A stretch of DNA of 64,000 bases from TMED14 sp963925545 (GCA_963925545.1 CAWUSA010000011.1:35801-99800); one strand, 5' to 3'; positions 1 to 10,180 are shown, numbered from the stretch's first letter. The notes: generated by a model not told the origin, from the letters alone. A program made the numbers and translations.

Positions 1-553
1 CCGTTTGGGTGTGGATCCTCGCAAAGCCAACCAAATGGTTCGTGGCACAGTGAGTCTTCCTCATGGCACTGGCAAGGACATTAAAGTTCTCGCCTTGGTT
101 CCTGCTGACAAGGAGGCTGAAGCAAAAGAGGCTGGTGCTGACTATGTTGGTCTTGACGAGTACGTTGAAAAGATCAAAGGTGGTTGGACTGACATTGATG
201 TCATCATCACAGTACCTGCCGCAATGGGTAAGTTGGGTCCTTTGGGTCGCGTTTTAGGCCCTCGCGGCTTGATGCCTAACCCTAAGTCGGGTACCGTCAC
301 GATGGACGTCGCTAAGGCTGTTCGTGAAGTGAAGGCTGGTAAGATTGACTTCAAGGTTGATCGTTATGGCATTATCCACGCATCAGTAGCTAAGGTTTCT
401 TTTTCGCAAGAGCAAATCAAGGAAAACGCTGCTGAATTGATCAATACCATCGTTCGCTTGAAGCCGACATCGGCTAAAGGTGCTTACATCAAGAGCCTGA
501 CCATGGGTCCAACCATGGGTCCTGGTTTGTCCGTTGAATTCAAAAACGCTTAA
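1..553 (+). CDS. rplA: 50S ribosomal protein L1, 5'-truncated by window edge
   Basis: Large-subunit protein L1 binds 23S rRNA at the L1 stalk and helps release tRNA from the E site; in many bacteria it also represses its own operon. The frame is open from the first bases, so the gene begins upstream of the window. About 183 residues of a family usually near 230 are visible, starting at RLGVDPRK. The conserved GPRGLMPNPKSGT segment lies near visible residues 85-97. The rplJ start follows 10 bases after the stop, as in the usual L11-L1-L10-L12-rpoB-rpoC order. Identification is secure; only the N-terminus is missing. Confidence 0.97.
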   Translation, partial: RLGVDPRKANQMVRGTVSLPHGTGKDIKVLALVPADKEAEAKEAGADYVGLDEYVEKIKGGWTDIDVIITVPAAMGKLGPLGRVLGPRGLMPNPKSGTVTMDVAKAVREVKAGKIDFKVDRYGIIHASVAKVSFSQEQIKENAAELINTIVRLKPTSAKGAYIKSLTMGPTMGPGLSVEFKNA

Positions 554-563
554 GCAAGACATC

Positions 564-1085
564 ATGACACGTCAAGAAAAAACGGTTACGATCAAGCAAC
601 TCACAGAGTTACTTGAAAACACCAAAACCATCTACATTGCAGACATCGAAGGATTGGATGCTGACACAACGAGCAATTTGCGTCGCCAAGCAGCCAAATC
701 AGATGTGAAGTTACAGGTTGTGAAAAACACCCTGCTTCGCAAAGCAATGGAAAACTCTTCAAAGGAATTTGAAGGGCTATACGATACCCTGAAAGGCAAC
801 TCAAGCCTGATGATCGCTGAAGCTGGTAATGCACCCGCTAAGCTCATCAAGGCATTTCGCAAGAAAAGTGAGAAGCCGATTCTTAAGGGTGCCTTTGTCG
901 AGGAGGCCATCTACGTAGGAGATGACCAACTCGAGGCTTTGAGCAACCTCAAGTCCAAAGAAGAACTGATCGGCGACATCCTCGTGCTCTTGCAGAGCCC
1001 GTTGCAGTCGGTCATGTCTGGACTGACAGGATCTGGTCAAACCCTTTCTGGTCTTTTGAAGACCTTGGAAGAAAGGAAGTCCTAA
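564..1085 (+). CDS. rplJ: 50S ribosomal protein L10
   Basis: L10 anchors the L7/L12 stalk dimers to the large ribosomal subunit, near where elongation factors bind. The protein has 173 residues, normal for the family. It begins MTRQEKTVTIKQL, and the KNTLLRKAM segment near residue 60 is typical. An in-frame ATG at 534 exists, but it lies inside rplA and adds 10 unconserved residues, so the ATG at 564 is preferred. The C-terminal helix that binds L12 ends in LLKTLEERKS. It sits 10 bases after rplA and 65 bases before rplL, clearly in the same operon. Confidence 0.96.
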   Translation: MTRQEKTVTIKQLTELLENTKTIYIADIEGLDADTTSNLRRQAAKSDVKLQVVKNTLLRKAMENSSKEFEGLYDTLKGNSSLMIAEAGNAPAKLIKAFRKKSEKPILKGAFVEEAIYVGDDQLEALSNLKSKEELIGDILVLLQSPLQSVMSGLTGSGQTLSGLLKTLEERKS

Positions 1086-1150
1086 CTTTTACGCACTCAG
1101 CTTCCACTTGTGCATATTCAATTAATTAATCCATCATAAATCACAAAACC

Positions 1151-1525
1151 ATGGCAGATATTAAAGCCCTAGGAGATTCTTTGGTCAACATGACCGTAAA
1201 AGAAGTCCAAGAACTCGCTACTTACCTCAAAGATGAATACGGCATTGAGCCTGCTGCTGCAGCTGTTGCTGTTGCTGGACCCACCGGGGACAGTGACGAA
1301 GCAACTGAAGAGCAGACAGAATTTGACGTTATTCTAACCGCTGCTGGTGGTTCTAAATTGGCGGTCGTTAAGATCGTTAAGGAACTAACTGGTCTTGGTC
1401 TCAAAGAAGCCAAAGGAAAAGTTGACTCAGCTCCGGCCGCCATCAAAGAAGGCGTGTCCAAAGACGAGGCAGAGGCTCTCAAGAAATCTCTTGAAGAAGC
1501 TGGTGCTGAAGTCGAGCTTAAGTAA
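1151..1525 (+). CDS. rplL: 50S ribosomal protein L7/L12
   Basis: L7/L12 forms the flexible stalk that recruits and activates translation GTPases. It has 124 residues: an N-terminal dimerisation helix (about 1-35), an Ala/Val/Gly-rich hinge (about 36-50), and a C-terminal domain with GGSKLAVVKIVKELTGLGLK (about 72-91) followed by EAKGKVD, the factor-binding face. The start ATG follows an AT-rich 65-base spacer after rplJ with no Shine-Dalgarno sequence. A hairpin directly downstream (1542-1584) probably trims transcription before rpoB, so that stalk protein is made in excess of polymerase. Confidence 0.97.
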   Translation: MADIKALGDSLVNMTVKEVQELATYLKDEYGIEPAAAAVAVAGPTGDSDEATEEQTEFDVILTAAGGSKLAVVKIVKELTGLGLKEAKGKVDSAPAAIKEGVSKDEAEALKKSLEEAGAEVELK

Positions 1526-1541
1526 GCTTTACTCACCTATC

Positions 1542-1584
1542 AGGTTTAGGTCCTGGGGCATGTCCCCAGGCCTAGACCTTTTTT
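1542..1584 (+). terminator. Hairpin plus T-tract between rplL and rpoB (likely attenuator)
   Basis: The left arm (1542-1558, AGGTTTAGGTCCTGGGG) pairs with the right arm (1564-1579, CCCCAGGCCTAGACCT), with one bulge and one G-T pair. The loop is short and six T follow (1579-1584). This has the form of an intrinsic terminator, yet rpoB starts only 45 bases later on the same strand with no TAnnTTTG box between. It therefore more likely acts as a partial terminator, as the rplL-rpoB attenuator does in Escherichia coli. Confidence 0.8.
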
Positions 1585-1628
1585 GCGTTTCTCGCAACAT
1601 CTCATTGAACTAACTCAAGATCCTCGTT

Positions 1629-4600
1629 ATGGCACTATCTCAACCGCGTATCAACTTCTCCTCAACCTTTGCGCAGGCTGACACTCCAGACTTCCTGGAA
1701 ATTCAAATCAAGTCGTTCCAAGATTTCTTTCAAATCGACACCAAGTCTGACAACCGTGAAGATGAGGGACTCTTTCACACCTTCAATGATAACTTTCCTA
1801 TCACGGATTCTCGCAATCAATTTGTGCTTGAATTTATCGATTACTTTGTTGATCCCGCACGCTATTCTGAGCAAGAATGCCTTGAGCGTGGATTGACCTA
1901 CAGTGTGCCCTTAAAAGCACGCCTTAAACTCTATTGTACCGACCCCGAGCACGAGGATTTCGAGACGGTTGTACAAGACGTTTATTTGGGAACCATCCCC
2001 TACATGTCACCACGAGGCACCTTCATCGTCAATGGCGCTGAACGGGTTATCGTTTCACAGTTGCACCGCTCACCTGGTGTCTTCTTTGGCCAGAGCTTCC
2101 ATGCCAATGGCACCAAGCTATACTCTGCACGAGTCATTCCTTTCAAAGGATCTTGGATTGAATTCGCGACAGATATTAACTCCGTCATGTATGCTTACAT
2201 CGATCGGAAAAAGAAATTACCCGTCACCACACTCTTCCGTGCCATTGGATTTGAGCGTGATAAGGACATCCTAGAGATTTTTGACCTTGCTGATGAGATG
2301 AAGATTTCTAAAGCCGCATTGAAGCGATCAGTTGGTCGCAAGTTGGCTGCAAGGGTATTGAAGTCATGGGTTGAGGATTTTGTTGATGAGGACACCGGTG
2401 AAGTGGTATCTGTTGAGCGCAATGAGGTCATCCTTGATCGCGACACCATCATTGAAAAGGACCATTTGCCATTAATTACTGATGCAGGTGTTGCAACCAT
2501 CCTGTTGCATAAAGTTGATGTTGATGAGGCAGATTATGCCATCATCTATAACACCTTGCAAAAGGATCCAACCAACTCAGAAGTTGAAGCAGTTGAGCAC
2601 ATCTATCGCCAATTGCGAAATGCTGAGTCGCCAGATGTTGATACTGCACGTGGCATCATTGACAAATTATTCTTCTCAGAGCAGCGTTACAGCCTCGGTG
2701 AGGTAGGTCGCTACCGCTTGAACAAGAAATTGGGATTGAAAATTGACAATGAGAAGCAGGTTTTAACCAAGCAGGACATCATTTCCATCATCAAGTACTT
2801 GATTGAATTGATCAATGCGAAGACAGAAATTGATGACATCGATCACTTGAGCAATCGCCGTGTTCGCACCGTTGGTGAGCAAATGTCTAACCAGTTTGGT
2901 GTTGGTCTTTCTCGCATGGCGCGTACCATTCGTGAGCGCATGAATGTTCGTGACAATGAGGTTTTCACACCCCTTGACTTGATCAATGCAAAAACCTTGA
3001 GTTCAGTCATCAACTCGTTCTTTGGTACCAACCAATTGAGCCAGTTCATGGACCAAACCAACCCCTTGTCAGAGGTTACGCACAAGCGTCGCCTGTCTGC
3101 ACTAGGACCTGGTGGCTTGAGTCGTGAGCGCGCAGGATTTGAGGTTCGTGACGTTCACTACACACACTATGGCCGACTTTGTCCTATTGAGACACCTGAG
3201 GGTCCAAACATTGGTTTGATTTCTTCCCTATGTGTTTATGCGAAAGTTAACTCGATGGGATTCATTGAAACCCCTTACAGAAAGGTAGAAGATGGCGTTG
3301 TTCAGCTGAACAGTGATCCAATCTACTTGAGTGCTGAGGAAGAGGAAGAGAACATCATTGCACAAGCGAATGCGCCTTTGGACAATGCAGGTAACTTCAC
3401 CAATGAGAAAATTAAAGCACGTGACGTGGCAGATTACCCTGTGGTAGAGCCAAAGCAAGTGGATTTGATGGACGTTGCACCCAACCAAATTGCCTCAATT
3501 TCAGCCTCATTGATTCCATTCTTGGAGCATGATGATGCCAACCGTGCATTGATGGGATCTAACATGATGCGTCAGGCTGTGCCGTTGATGCGCCCACAAT
3601 CGCCCATCGTCGGAACAGGTCTTGAGCAGCAGGTTGCAAAGGATTCAAGGGTATTGATCAACGCTGAAGGCGTCGGTACTGTGGATTATGTTGATGCACA
3701 GAAGATCACCATTGTTTACGATCAAACAGAAGACGAGAAGCTAGTGAGTTTTGAATCATCGACAAAATCTTACCGATTGACTAAGTTCTTGAAGACTAAC
3801 CAAGGCAGCAGTATCACATTGAGCCCTATTGTAAGAAAGGGCGATCGCGTTAAGAAGAACCAAGTGCTTTGTCAGGGTTACGCTACAGAAAATGGTGAAC
3901 TTGCTTTAGGACGTAACCTATTGGTGTCATTCATGCCATGGAAAGGTTACAACTTTGAGGATGCCATCGTGATCAGTGAAAAGGTTGTTAAAGAGGACAT
4001 CTTTACATCCATCCACATTGACGAGTACAGCATGGATGTTCGCGACACCAAATTGGGCATGGAGGAATTGACGGCAGATATCCCCAATGTCTCTGAAGAG
4101 GCCACCAAAGATTTGGATGAGAATGGCATGATTCGCATTGGAGCAGAGATTTCAGCAGGTGATATTCTGATTGGAAAAATCACACCCAAGGGTGAGAGTG
4201 ATCCATCGCCAGAGGAGAAATTGCTTCGCGCCATATTTGGCGATAAAGCGGGAGATGTCAAGGATGCATCCTTGAAATGTTCACCCTCTTTGCGTGGTGT
4301 AGTTATTGACAAGAAACTCTTCAGCCGATCCGTGAAGGATAAGCGTCAACGACTTCAAGACAAAGAGGATTTGGTTGTTCTGGAGAAGAAGTTCCAAGCT
4401 GAATTGTCAGATGTTCGTTCACGCTTCATTGAGAAGTTGGCAAAAATCATTTCAGGCAACGTATGTCAGGGGGTTTACAACGACCTCAATGAGGAAGTCA
4501 TTCCCAAGGGTAGCAAATACACCTTGCGTTTGTTGAACAGCATTGAAGACTTCACGCACATGTCTGGGGGCAAATGGACAACAATGAAGGACAAGAATGC

Positions 4601-5435
4601 CTTGGTTGAGAGTCTGTTGCACAACTACAAGATCAAAGTCAGTGACTTGACAGGCATGAATCGCAGGGAGAAATTCACCATTTCTGTTGGTGATGAATTG
4701 CCAGCAGGTGTTGTGAAGATGGCTAAAGTGTTGATCGCCAAGAAGCGCAAGCTGAAGGTGGGAGATAAGATGGCTGGTCGTCACGGTAACAAGGGCATCG
4801 TTGCGAAGATTGTTCGCGAGGAGGACATGCCATTCTTGGAAGATGGCACGCCAGTTGACATTGTACTGAACCCCTTGGGTGTACCCTCACGGATGAACAT
4901 TGGTCAGATTTATGAAACCGTTCTTGGCTGGGCAGGTCAGAAATTGGACAAGAAGTTCTCTACGCCGATTTTTGATGGTGCAACATTGGATCAAATCACT
5001 GAATACACCAAAGAAGCGGGCTTGCCTGAATTTGGCCACACCCAACTCTTTGATGGAGGTACAGGTGAAGCATTTGACCAAAAAGCGACTGTTGGTATCA
5101 TCTACATGCTCAAATTGGGACACATGGTTGATGACAAGATGCACGCTCGTTCCATCGGACCGTATTCATTAATTACGCAGCAACCACTTGGCGGTAAAGC
5201 ACAGTTTGGTGGCCAGCGATTTGGTGAGATGGAAGTATGGGCGCTTGAAGCATTTGGTGCGTCAAACATCCTTCGCGAAATCTTGACTGTCAAGTCGGAT
5301 GATGTGATTGGACGTGCAAAGACTTATGAAGCGATTGTTAAGGGAGACCGCATGCCAGATCCCGGTATTCCGGAGTCTTTCAATGTCCTCTTGCATGAGT
5401 TGCAGGGTCTTGGACTCAAAGTTACCTTGGATTAA
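1629..5435 (+). CDS. rpoB: DNA-directed RNA polymerase subunit beta
   Basis: The beta subunit of RNA polymerase forms one side of the active-site cleft and the rifampicin pocket. At 1268 residues it has the usual Bacteroidota length. The rifampicin cluster SQLSQFMDQTNPLSEVTHKRR carries D475, H485 and S490, matching E. coli D516, H526 and S531, so no classic resistance change is seen. GRHGNKGIV lies in the second half. The C-terminal GGKAQFGGQRFGEMEVWALE block is intact. The start ATG at 1629 is the first in frame after the hairpin. rpoC follows after 33 bases. Confidence 0.98.
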   Translation: MALSQPRINFSSTFAQADTPDFLEIQIKSFQDFFQIDTKSDNREDEGLFHTFNDNFPITDSRNQFVLEFIDYFVDPARYSEQECLERGLTYSVPLKARLKLYCTDPEHEDFETVVQDVYLGTIPYMSPRGTFIVNGAERVIVSQLHRSPGVFFGQSFHANGTKLYSARVIPFKGSWIEFATDINSVMYAYIDRKKKLPVTTLFRAIGFERDKDILEIFDLADEMKISKAALKRSVGRKLAARVLKSWVEDFVDEDTGEVVSVERNEVILDRDTIIEKDHLPLITDAGVATILLHKVDVDEADYAIIYNTLQKDPTNSEVEAVEHIYRQLRNAESPDVDTARGIIDKLFFSEQRYSLGEVGRYRLNKKLGLKIDNEKQVLTKQDIISIIKYLIELINAKTEIDDIDHLSNRRVRTVGEQMSNQFGVGLSRMARTIRERMNVRDNEVFTPLDLINAKTLSSVINSFFGTNQLSQFMDQTNPLSEVTHKRRLSALGPGGLSRERAGFEVRDVHYTHYGRLCPIETPEGPNIGLISSLCVYAKVNSMGFIETPYRKVEDGVVQLNSDPIYLSAEEEEENIIAQANAPLDNAGNFTNEKIKARDVADYPVVEPKQVDLMDVAPNQIASISASLIPFLEHDDANRALMGSNMMRQAVPLMRPQSPIVGTGLEQQVAKDSRVLINAEGVGTVDYVDAQKITIVYDQTEDEKLVSFESSTKSYRLTKFLKTNQGSSITLSPIVRKGDRVKKNQVLCQGYATENGELALGRNLLVSFMPWKGYNFEDAIVISEKVVKEDIFTSIHIDEYSMDVRDTKLGMEELTADIPNVSEEATKDLDENGMIRIGAEISAGDILIGKITPKGESDPSPEEKLLRAIFGDKAGDVKDASLKCSPSLRGVVIDKKLFSRSVKDKRQRLQDKEDLVVLEKKFQAELSDVRSRFIEKLAKIISGNVCQGVYNDLNEEVIPKGSKYTLRLLNSIEDFTHMSGGKWTTMKDKNALVESLLHNYKIKVSDLTGMNRREKFTISVGDELPAGVVKMAKVLIAKKRKLKVGDKMAGRHGNKGIVAKIVREEDMPFLEDGTPVDIVLNPLGVPSRMNIGQIYETVLGWAGQKLDKKFSTPIFDGATLDQITEYTKEAGLPEFGHTQLFDGGTGEAFDQKATVGIIYMLKLGHMVDDKMHARSIGPYSLITQQPLGGKAQFGGQRFGEMEVWALEAFGASNILREILTVKSDDVIGRAKTYEAIVKGDRMPDPGIPESFNVLLHELQGLGLKVTLD

Positions 5436-5468
5436 TTACCTGTTAAAGCGAACATAAAGTATTTTCAC

Positions 5469-8400
5469 ATGAGAAAGCACGAATACCAACCCACAGGAAG
5501 CTTCAACGCTATCACCATCAGCCTGACGGCTCCAGAAACCTTTTTGGAGAAGTCACGTGGCGAGGTGCTTAAACCTGAAACCATTAATTACCGCACGCAC
5601 AAACCTGAGCGTGATGGCTTGTTCTGTGAGCGCATCTTCGGTCCCATGAAGGATTTCGAATGTGCTTGTGGCAAGTACAAACGCATTCGCTACAAGGGCA
5701 TTGTTTGTGACCGTTGTGGTGTTGAGGTTACTGAGAAGAATGTTCGCCGTGAGCGCATTGGTCACATCAATTTGGTGGTACCTGTGGCTCATATCTGGTA
5801 TTTCCGTTCATTGCCCAATAAGATTGGTTACCTCCTTGGTGTGCCAACCAAGAAGTTGGACATGATCATTTACTATGAGCGCTATGTGGTCATTCAAAAT
5901 GGTTTAGCTAAGGATGCTGAAGGCAATGCTTATGAGCACATGCATTTCTTGACAGAAGAGGAGTATTTGGACACCTTGGATGGTTTGCCAAACAGCCAGG
6001 AGAACCATTACTTGGATGATTCAGATCCCAATAAGTTCATTGCTAAGATGGGTGCTGAAGCTTTGTTGATGTTGCTCCAACGCCTGGACTTGGACAGCCT
6101 GTCCTACCAATTACGCGACAAGGCTAACAATGAGACATCACAGCAGCGAAAGGCAGAAGCCTTGAAGCGCTTGAATGTTGTTGAGTCACTGCGTGAATCC
6201 AACACCCGCATTGAGAATCGCCCTGAGTGGATGATTGTGAAGGTTGTTCCTGTGATTCCACCTGAATTGCGCCCATTGGTGCCATTGGATGGTGGTCGCT
6301 TTGCTACATCTGACCTCAATGACCTTTACCGCCGTGTCATCATTCGCAACAATCGCTTGAAGCGCTTGTTGGAGATCAAGGCACCTGAAGTGATTTTGCG
6401 CAATGAGAAACGCATGTTGCAGGAGTCTGTTGACAGCCTCTATGACAACACGCGTAAGAGCTCGGCTGTTAAGACTGAGGGCAACCGCCCCTTGAAATCC
6501 CTGTCTGATTCTCTCAAGGGCAAGCAAGGTCGTTTCCGTCAAAACTTGCTGGGAAAGCGTGTGGATTATTCTGCACGTTCAGTCATTGTTGTTGGCCCAA
6601 GCCTCAAGCTCCATGAATGTGGTTTACCAAAGGATATGGCCGCTGAATTGTACAAGCCATTTGTCGTTCGCAAGCTCATCGAAAGAGGCATTGTGAAGAC
6701 GGTCAAGTCTGCAAAGAAGATCATAGACAGCCGTGAAGCTGTGGTATGGGATATCCTTGAGAATGTCATGAAGGGACACCCTGTCTTGCTCAACCGTGCA
6801 CCAACATTGCACCGTTTAGGTATTCAGGCTTTCCAACCAAAAATGATTGAAGGCAAAGCCATTCAATTGCACCCGCTTGCTTGTACAGCATTCAACGCTG
6901 ACTTTGATGGTGACCAAATGGCTGTTCATTTGCCATTAGGCCCTGCAGCTATTTTGGAAGCCCAGGTTTTGATGCTTGGTTCACACAATATATTGAACCC
7001 AGCTAATGGATCTCCGATCACTGTCCCTTCACAGGATATGGTATTGGGTCTCTATTACATGACCAAGGCCAAGCGAAATCTACCCAATGACCCTACCAAG
7101 GGAGAAGGGATGACGTTTTACTCTGCTGAAGAGGTGAATATTGCTTTGAATGAAGGAGTTGTTGAGCTCAATGCCTACATCAAAGTGCGTGCAGGAGTGA
7201 TAGAGAATGACCAATTGGTCAACAAAATCATAGAGACATCTGTGGGTCGTGTATTGTTCAATCAATATGTTCCTGAAGAAGTCGGTTTTATCAATGAAGT
7301 ATTGACGAAGAAGGCCTTGCGTGAAATCATTGCGCACATCCTTACCAAGACCGATGTGCCTCGCACCGCACAATTCCTTGACGAGATTAAGGATTTGGGT
7401 TACAGCCAGGCATTCAAAGGTGGTTTGTCCTTCTCGTTGGGTGACATCAACGTCCCTGAGTTGAAGGAGTCATTGGTTCAAAATGCCAATGATGAGGTGG
7501 AATCTATTCTCATGAACTACAACATGGGTCTGATCACCAATAATGAGCGTTACAATCAAGTCATTGATGTATGGACCAATGCCAATGCGCGTTTGACCAT
7601 GGCAGCCATGAAGGATTTGACCAACGATCGCCAAGGATTTAACCCCATCTACATGATGTTGGATTCTGGTGCACGTGGTTCCAAGGAGCAGATTCGTCAG
7701 CTCTCTGGTATGCGTGGTTTGATGGCCAAGCCTAAGAAGTCTGCTTCAAGCGGCGGGGCGATTATTGAAAACCCGATTATATCAAACTTTAAGGAGGGTC
7801 TTTCCATCTTGGAGTACTTCATTTCAACCCACGGTGCGCGTAAGGGTCTTGCAGATACAGCCTTGAAAACGGCTGATGCAGGTTACCTAACCCGTCGTTT
7901 GCATGACGTCGCACAAGATGTCATCGTCAATGAAGTGGATTGTGAAACCCTGCGTGGTTTAGAAATATCTGATTTGATCAAGAACGATGAAGTCTATGAG
8001 AAAATGAGTGCCCGTATTGCAGGCCGTATCACTTTGCATGATGTTATTGACCCAATTTCTGGCGATGTTTATGTTAAAGCAGGTGAATTGATCAGCAATG
8101 ACATGGCTCTTACTTTGGATGCATCACCCATTGAGACAGTTGAGGTGCGTTCTCCATTGACATGTGAGACCAAGCGGGGTATTTGCTCCAAATGCTATGG
8201 TCGCAACTTGGCAACAGCAAAAATGGTTCAACGTGGTGAGGCCGTAGGTGTGATTGCAGCGCAGTCCATTGGTGAGCCGGGTACCCAGTTGACCTTGCGT
8301 ACGTTCCACGTTGGTGGAACAGCAGGCAACATTTCTGAGGTCAGCAATATTTCTGCAAAATTCGAAGGTAAAATTGAATTGGAGGATGTTCGAACGGTTG

Positions 8401-9869
8401 TCGGTGAGGACTCTGAAGGCAAAAAGTCAAGCATCGTGATTGGCCGAACAGGTGAACTGCGTGTGATTGATGCCAAGTCTGGTGTTGTTGTCATGTCAGG
8501 TAATGTGCCTTATGGCTCAACATTGCTTGTCAAGGATGGCGACAAGGTGAAGAAAGCAGAGATTCTTTGTACATGGGATCCTTACAATGCTGTCATCATC
8601 TCCGAATACGGTGGTTCCATTGGGTTCGCTGATGTGGTTCAGGGTGTCACCTACAAAGTTGAGATCGATGAGCAGACCGGTTTCCAAGACAAGGTCATCG
8701 TAGATAGCCGCAACAAGAAACTTGTACCAATGGTACAGATTTTGGACAAAAAGGGCAAGGAAATCAAGCAATACACTTTGCCTGTTGGTGCGCATATCAT
8801 GGTTGATGATACAGAGACCATCAAAACAGGTAAAATTCTTGTTAAGATTCCACGCAAAAGCTCCAAGGCGGGTGATATCACGGGCGGTTTACCCCGTGTC
8901 ACGGAATTGCTTGAAGCACGTAACCCATCCAATCCAGCTGTTGTAGCTACCACGGATGGCACTGTGTCTTACGGCAAGATCAAGCGAGGTAATCGTGAGA
9001 TCATCATTGAAAGCCGCACGGGCGATCAGCGCAAGTATTTGATCAAGCTATCCAAGCAGATTTTGGTTCAGGAAAATGACTTTGTACGTGCCGGCACACC
9101 ATTGAGTGAAGGTGCCATTACACCATCAGACATCCTAGCGATCAAAGGCCCAACAGCTGTTCAGGAGTACCTCGTGAATGAAATTCAGGATGTATACCGT
9201 CTTCAGGGTGTGAAAATCAATGACAAGCACTTTGAAGTGATTGTGCGTCAAATGATGCGCAAAGTCAATGTGGTTGATGCAGGTGACACCAAGCTTTTGG
9301 AAGGACACCTTACGCATGTTCAGGACTTCATGTTGGCCAATGATGACATCTTTGACAAAAAGGTGGTTATTGAAGCAGGTGACAGCGAGGAGTTGACTGC
9401 AGGACAAATCATTGGCGCACGTCAATTGCGCGATGAGAACTCTTTGCTTAAGCGCAATGACAAGGCGTTGGTAGAGGCGCGTGATGCAAGCCCTGCCACA
9501 GCGAAGTTGATTCTTCAGGGTATCACAAGGGCTTCCTTGCAGGCCAAATCATGGGTATCGGCCGCATCCTTCCAGGAAACGACCAAGGTGCTCAATGAGG
9601 CGTCTATTGCAGGCAAACGGGACACCTTGAGAGGATTGAAGGAAAATGTCATTGTTGGTCACCGCATCCCTGCGGGCACAGGACTTGAGTACTACTACGA
9701 TGCAGTCGTTGGCAATGTTGATGAGTATGAAGCCATGTTGGCAACGCGCTCTGTAGATGTTGAGACAGCTGAGGTCATTTCTGAAGTTGCTCCTGAGGTT
9801 GCTCCTGAGGTTATTGCCGAGGATGCTCCTGAAGTTGTTTCTGATACCTTAGCAGAAACCAAGGACTGA
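5469..9869 (+). CDS. rpoC: DNA-directed RNA polymerase subunit beta'
   Basis: The catalytic beta' subunit has 1466 residues. The N-terminal zinc site is C65, C67, C80 and C83. The active-site loop NADFDGDQM places the magnesium-binding aspartates at 478, 480 and 482. A second zinc site (CETKRGICSKCYG) and the trigger-loop region AAQSIGEPGTQLTLRTFH lie in the second half. The last ~30 residues form an acidic tail with a short repeat (EVAPEV, APEV, DAPEV) that is not part of the conserved fold. The TGA stop overlaps the next start by one base, indicating translational coupling to the DUF3467 gene. Confidence 0.98.
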   Translation: MRKHEYQPTGSFNAITISLTAPETFLEKSRGEVLKPETINYRTHKPERDGLFCERIFGPMKDFECACGKYKRIRYKGIVCDRCGVEVTEKNVRRERIGHINLVVPVAHIWYFRSLPNKIGYLLGVPTKKLDMIIYYERYVVIQNGLAKDAEGNAYEHMHFLTEEEYLDTLDGLPNSQENHYLDDSDPNKFIAKMGAEALLMLLQRLDLDSLSYQLRDKANNETSQQRKAEALKRLNVVESLRESNTRIENRPEWMIVKVVPVIPPELRPLVPLDGGRFATSDLNDLYRRVIIRNNRLKRLLEIKAPEVILRNEKRMLQESVDSLYDNTRKSSAVKTEGNRPLKSLSDSLKGKQGRFRQNLLGKRVDYSARSVIVVGPSLKLHECGLPKDMAAELYKPFVVRKLIERGIVKTVKSAKKIIDSREAVVWDILENVMKGHPVLLNRAPTLHRLGIQAFQPKMIEGKAIQLHPLACTAFNADFDGDQMAVHLPLGPAAILEAQVLMLGSHNILNPANGSPITVPSQDMVLGLYYMTKAKRNLPNDPTKGEGMTFYSAEEVNIALNEGVVELNAYIKVRAGVIENDQLVNKIIETSVGRVLFNQYVPEEVGFINEVLTKKALREIIAHILTKTDVPRTAQFLDEIKDLGYSQAFKGGLSFSLGDINVPELKESLVQNANDEVESILMNYNMGLITNNERYNQVIDVWTNANARLTMAAMKDLTNDRQGFNPIYMMLDSGARGSKEQIRQLSGMRGLMAKPKKSASSGGAIIENPIISNFKEGLSILEYFISTHGARKGLADTALKTADAGYLTRRLHDVAQDVIVNEVDCETLRGLEISDLIKNDEVYEKMSARIAGRITLHDVIDPISGDVYVKAGELISNDMALTLDASPIETVEVRSPLTCETKRGICSKCYGRNLATAKMVQRGEAVGVIAAQSIGEPGTQLTLRTFHVGGTAGNISEVSNISAKFEGKIELEDVRTVVGEDSEGKKSSIVIGRTGELRVIDAKSGVVVMSGNVPYGSTLLVKDGDKVKKAEILCTWDPYNAVIISEYGGSIGFADVVQGVTYKVEIDEQTGFQDKVIVDSRNKKLVPMVQILDKKGKEIKQYTLPVGAHIMVDDTETIKTGKILVKIPRKSSKAGDITGGLPRVTELLEARNPSNPAVVATTDGTVSYGKIKRGNREIIIESRTGDQRKYLIKLSKQILVQENDFVRAGTPLSEGAITPSDILAIKGPTAVQEYLVNEIQDVYRLQGVKINDKHFEVIVRQMMRKVNVVDAGDTKLLEGHLTHVQDFMLANDDIFDKKVVIEAGDSEELTAGQIIGARQLRDENSLLKRNDKALVEARDASPATAKLILQGITRASLQAKSWVSAASFQETTKVLNEASIAGKRDTLRGLKENVIVGHRIPAGTGLEYYYDAVVGNVDEYEAMLATRSVDVETAEVISEVAPEVAPEVIAEDAPEVVSDTLAETKD

Positions 9870-10180
9870 TGTCAGAAAAAAAACAAGACCAGGAGATTCA
9901 AATTGAATTAACGCCCGAGAAGGCGGACGGTGTTTACAGCAATCTAGCTGTCATCAACCATTCCCCTTCAGAGTTTGTGATTGATTTCATTCAGATGATG
10001 CCAGGTGTGCCAAAAGCACAGGTAAAATCCAGAATCATTATATCACCCCAGCATGCGAAGCGATTGTTGGGTGCACTCAATGACAACATCAAGCGTTATG
10101 AGGCCAGTCATGGCAACATAACCGAATTGGAACAGCCGTCCATTCCCATTGGGTTTGGTGGCCCCACAGGGGAAGCTTGA
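9869..10180 (+). CDS. DUF3467 family protein
   Basis: A small cytoplasmic protein of 103 residues. The pattern Y-S-N-L-A-V-INHSPSEFVIDF...MPGVPKAQVKSRIIISPQHAKRLL matches what I recall of DUF3467, whose function is not established. It is charged, with no signal peptide or membrane segment. Its ATG shares one base with the rpoC stop, so it is translated from the polymerase mRNA. That placement suggests a role linked to transcription, but this is inference only. A strong terminator follows within 21 bases. Confidence 0.85.
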   Translation: MSEKKQDQEIQIELTPEKADGVYSNLAVINHSPSEFVIDFIQMMPGVPKAQVKSRIIISPQHAKRLLGALNDNIKRYEASHGNITELEQPSIPIGFGGPTGEA

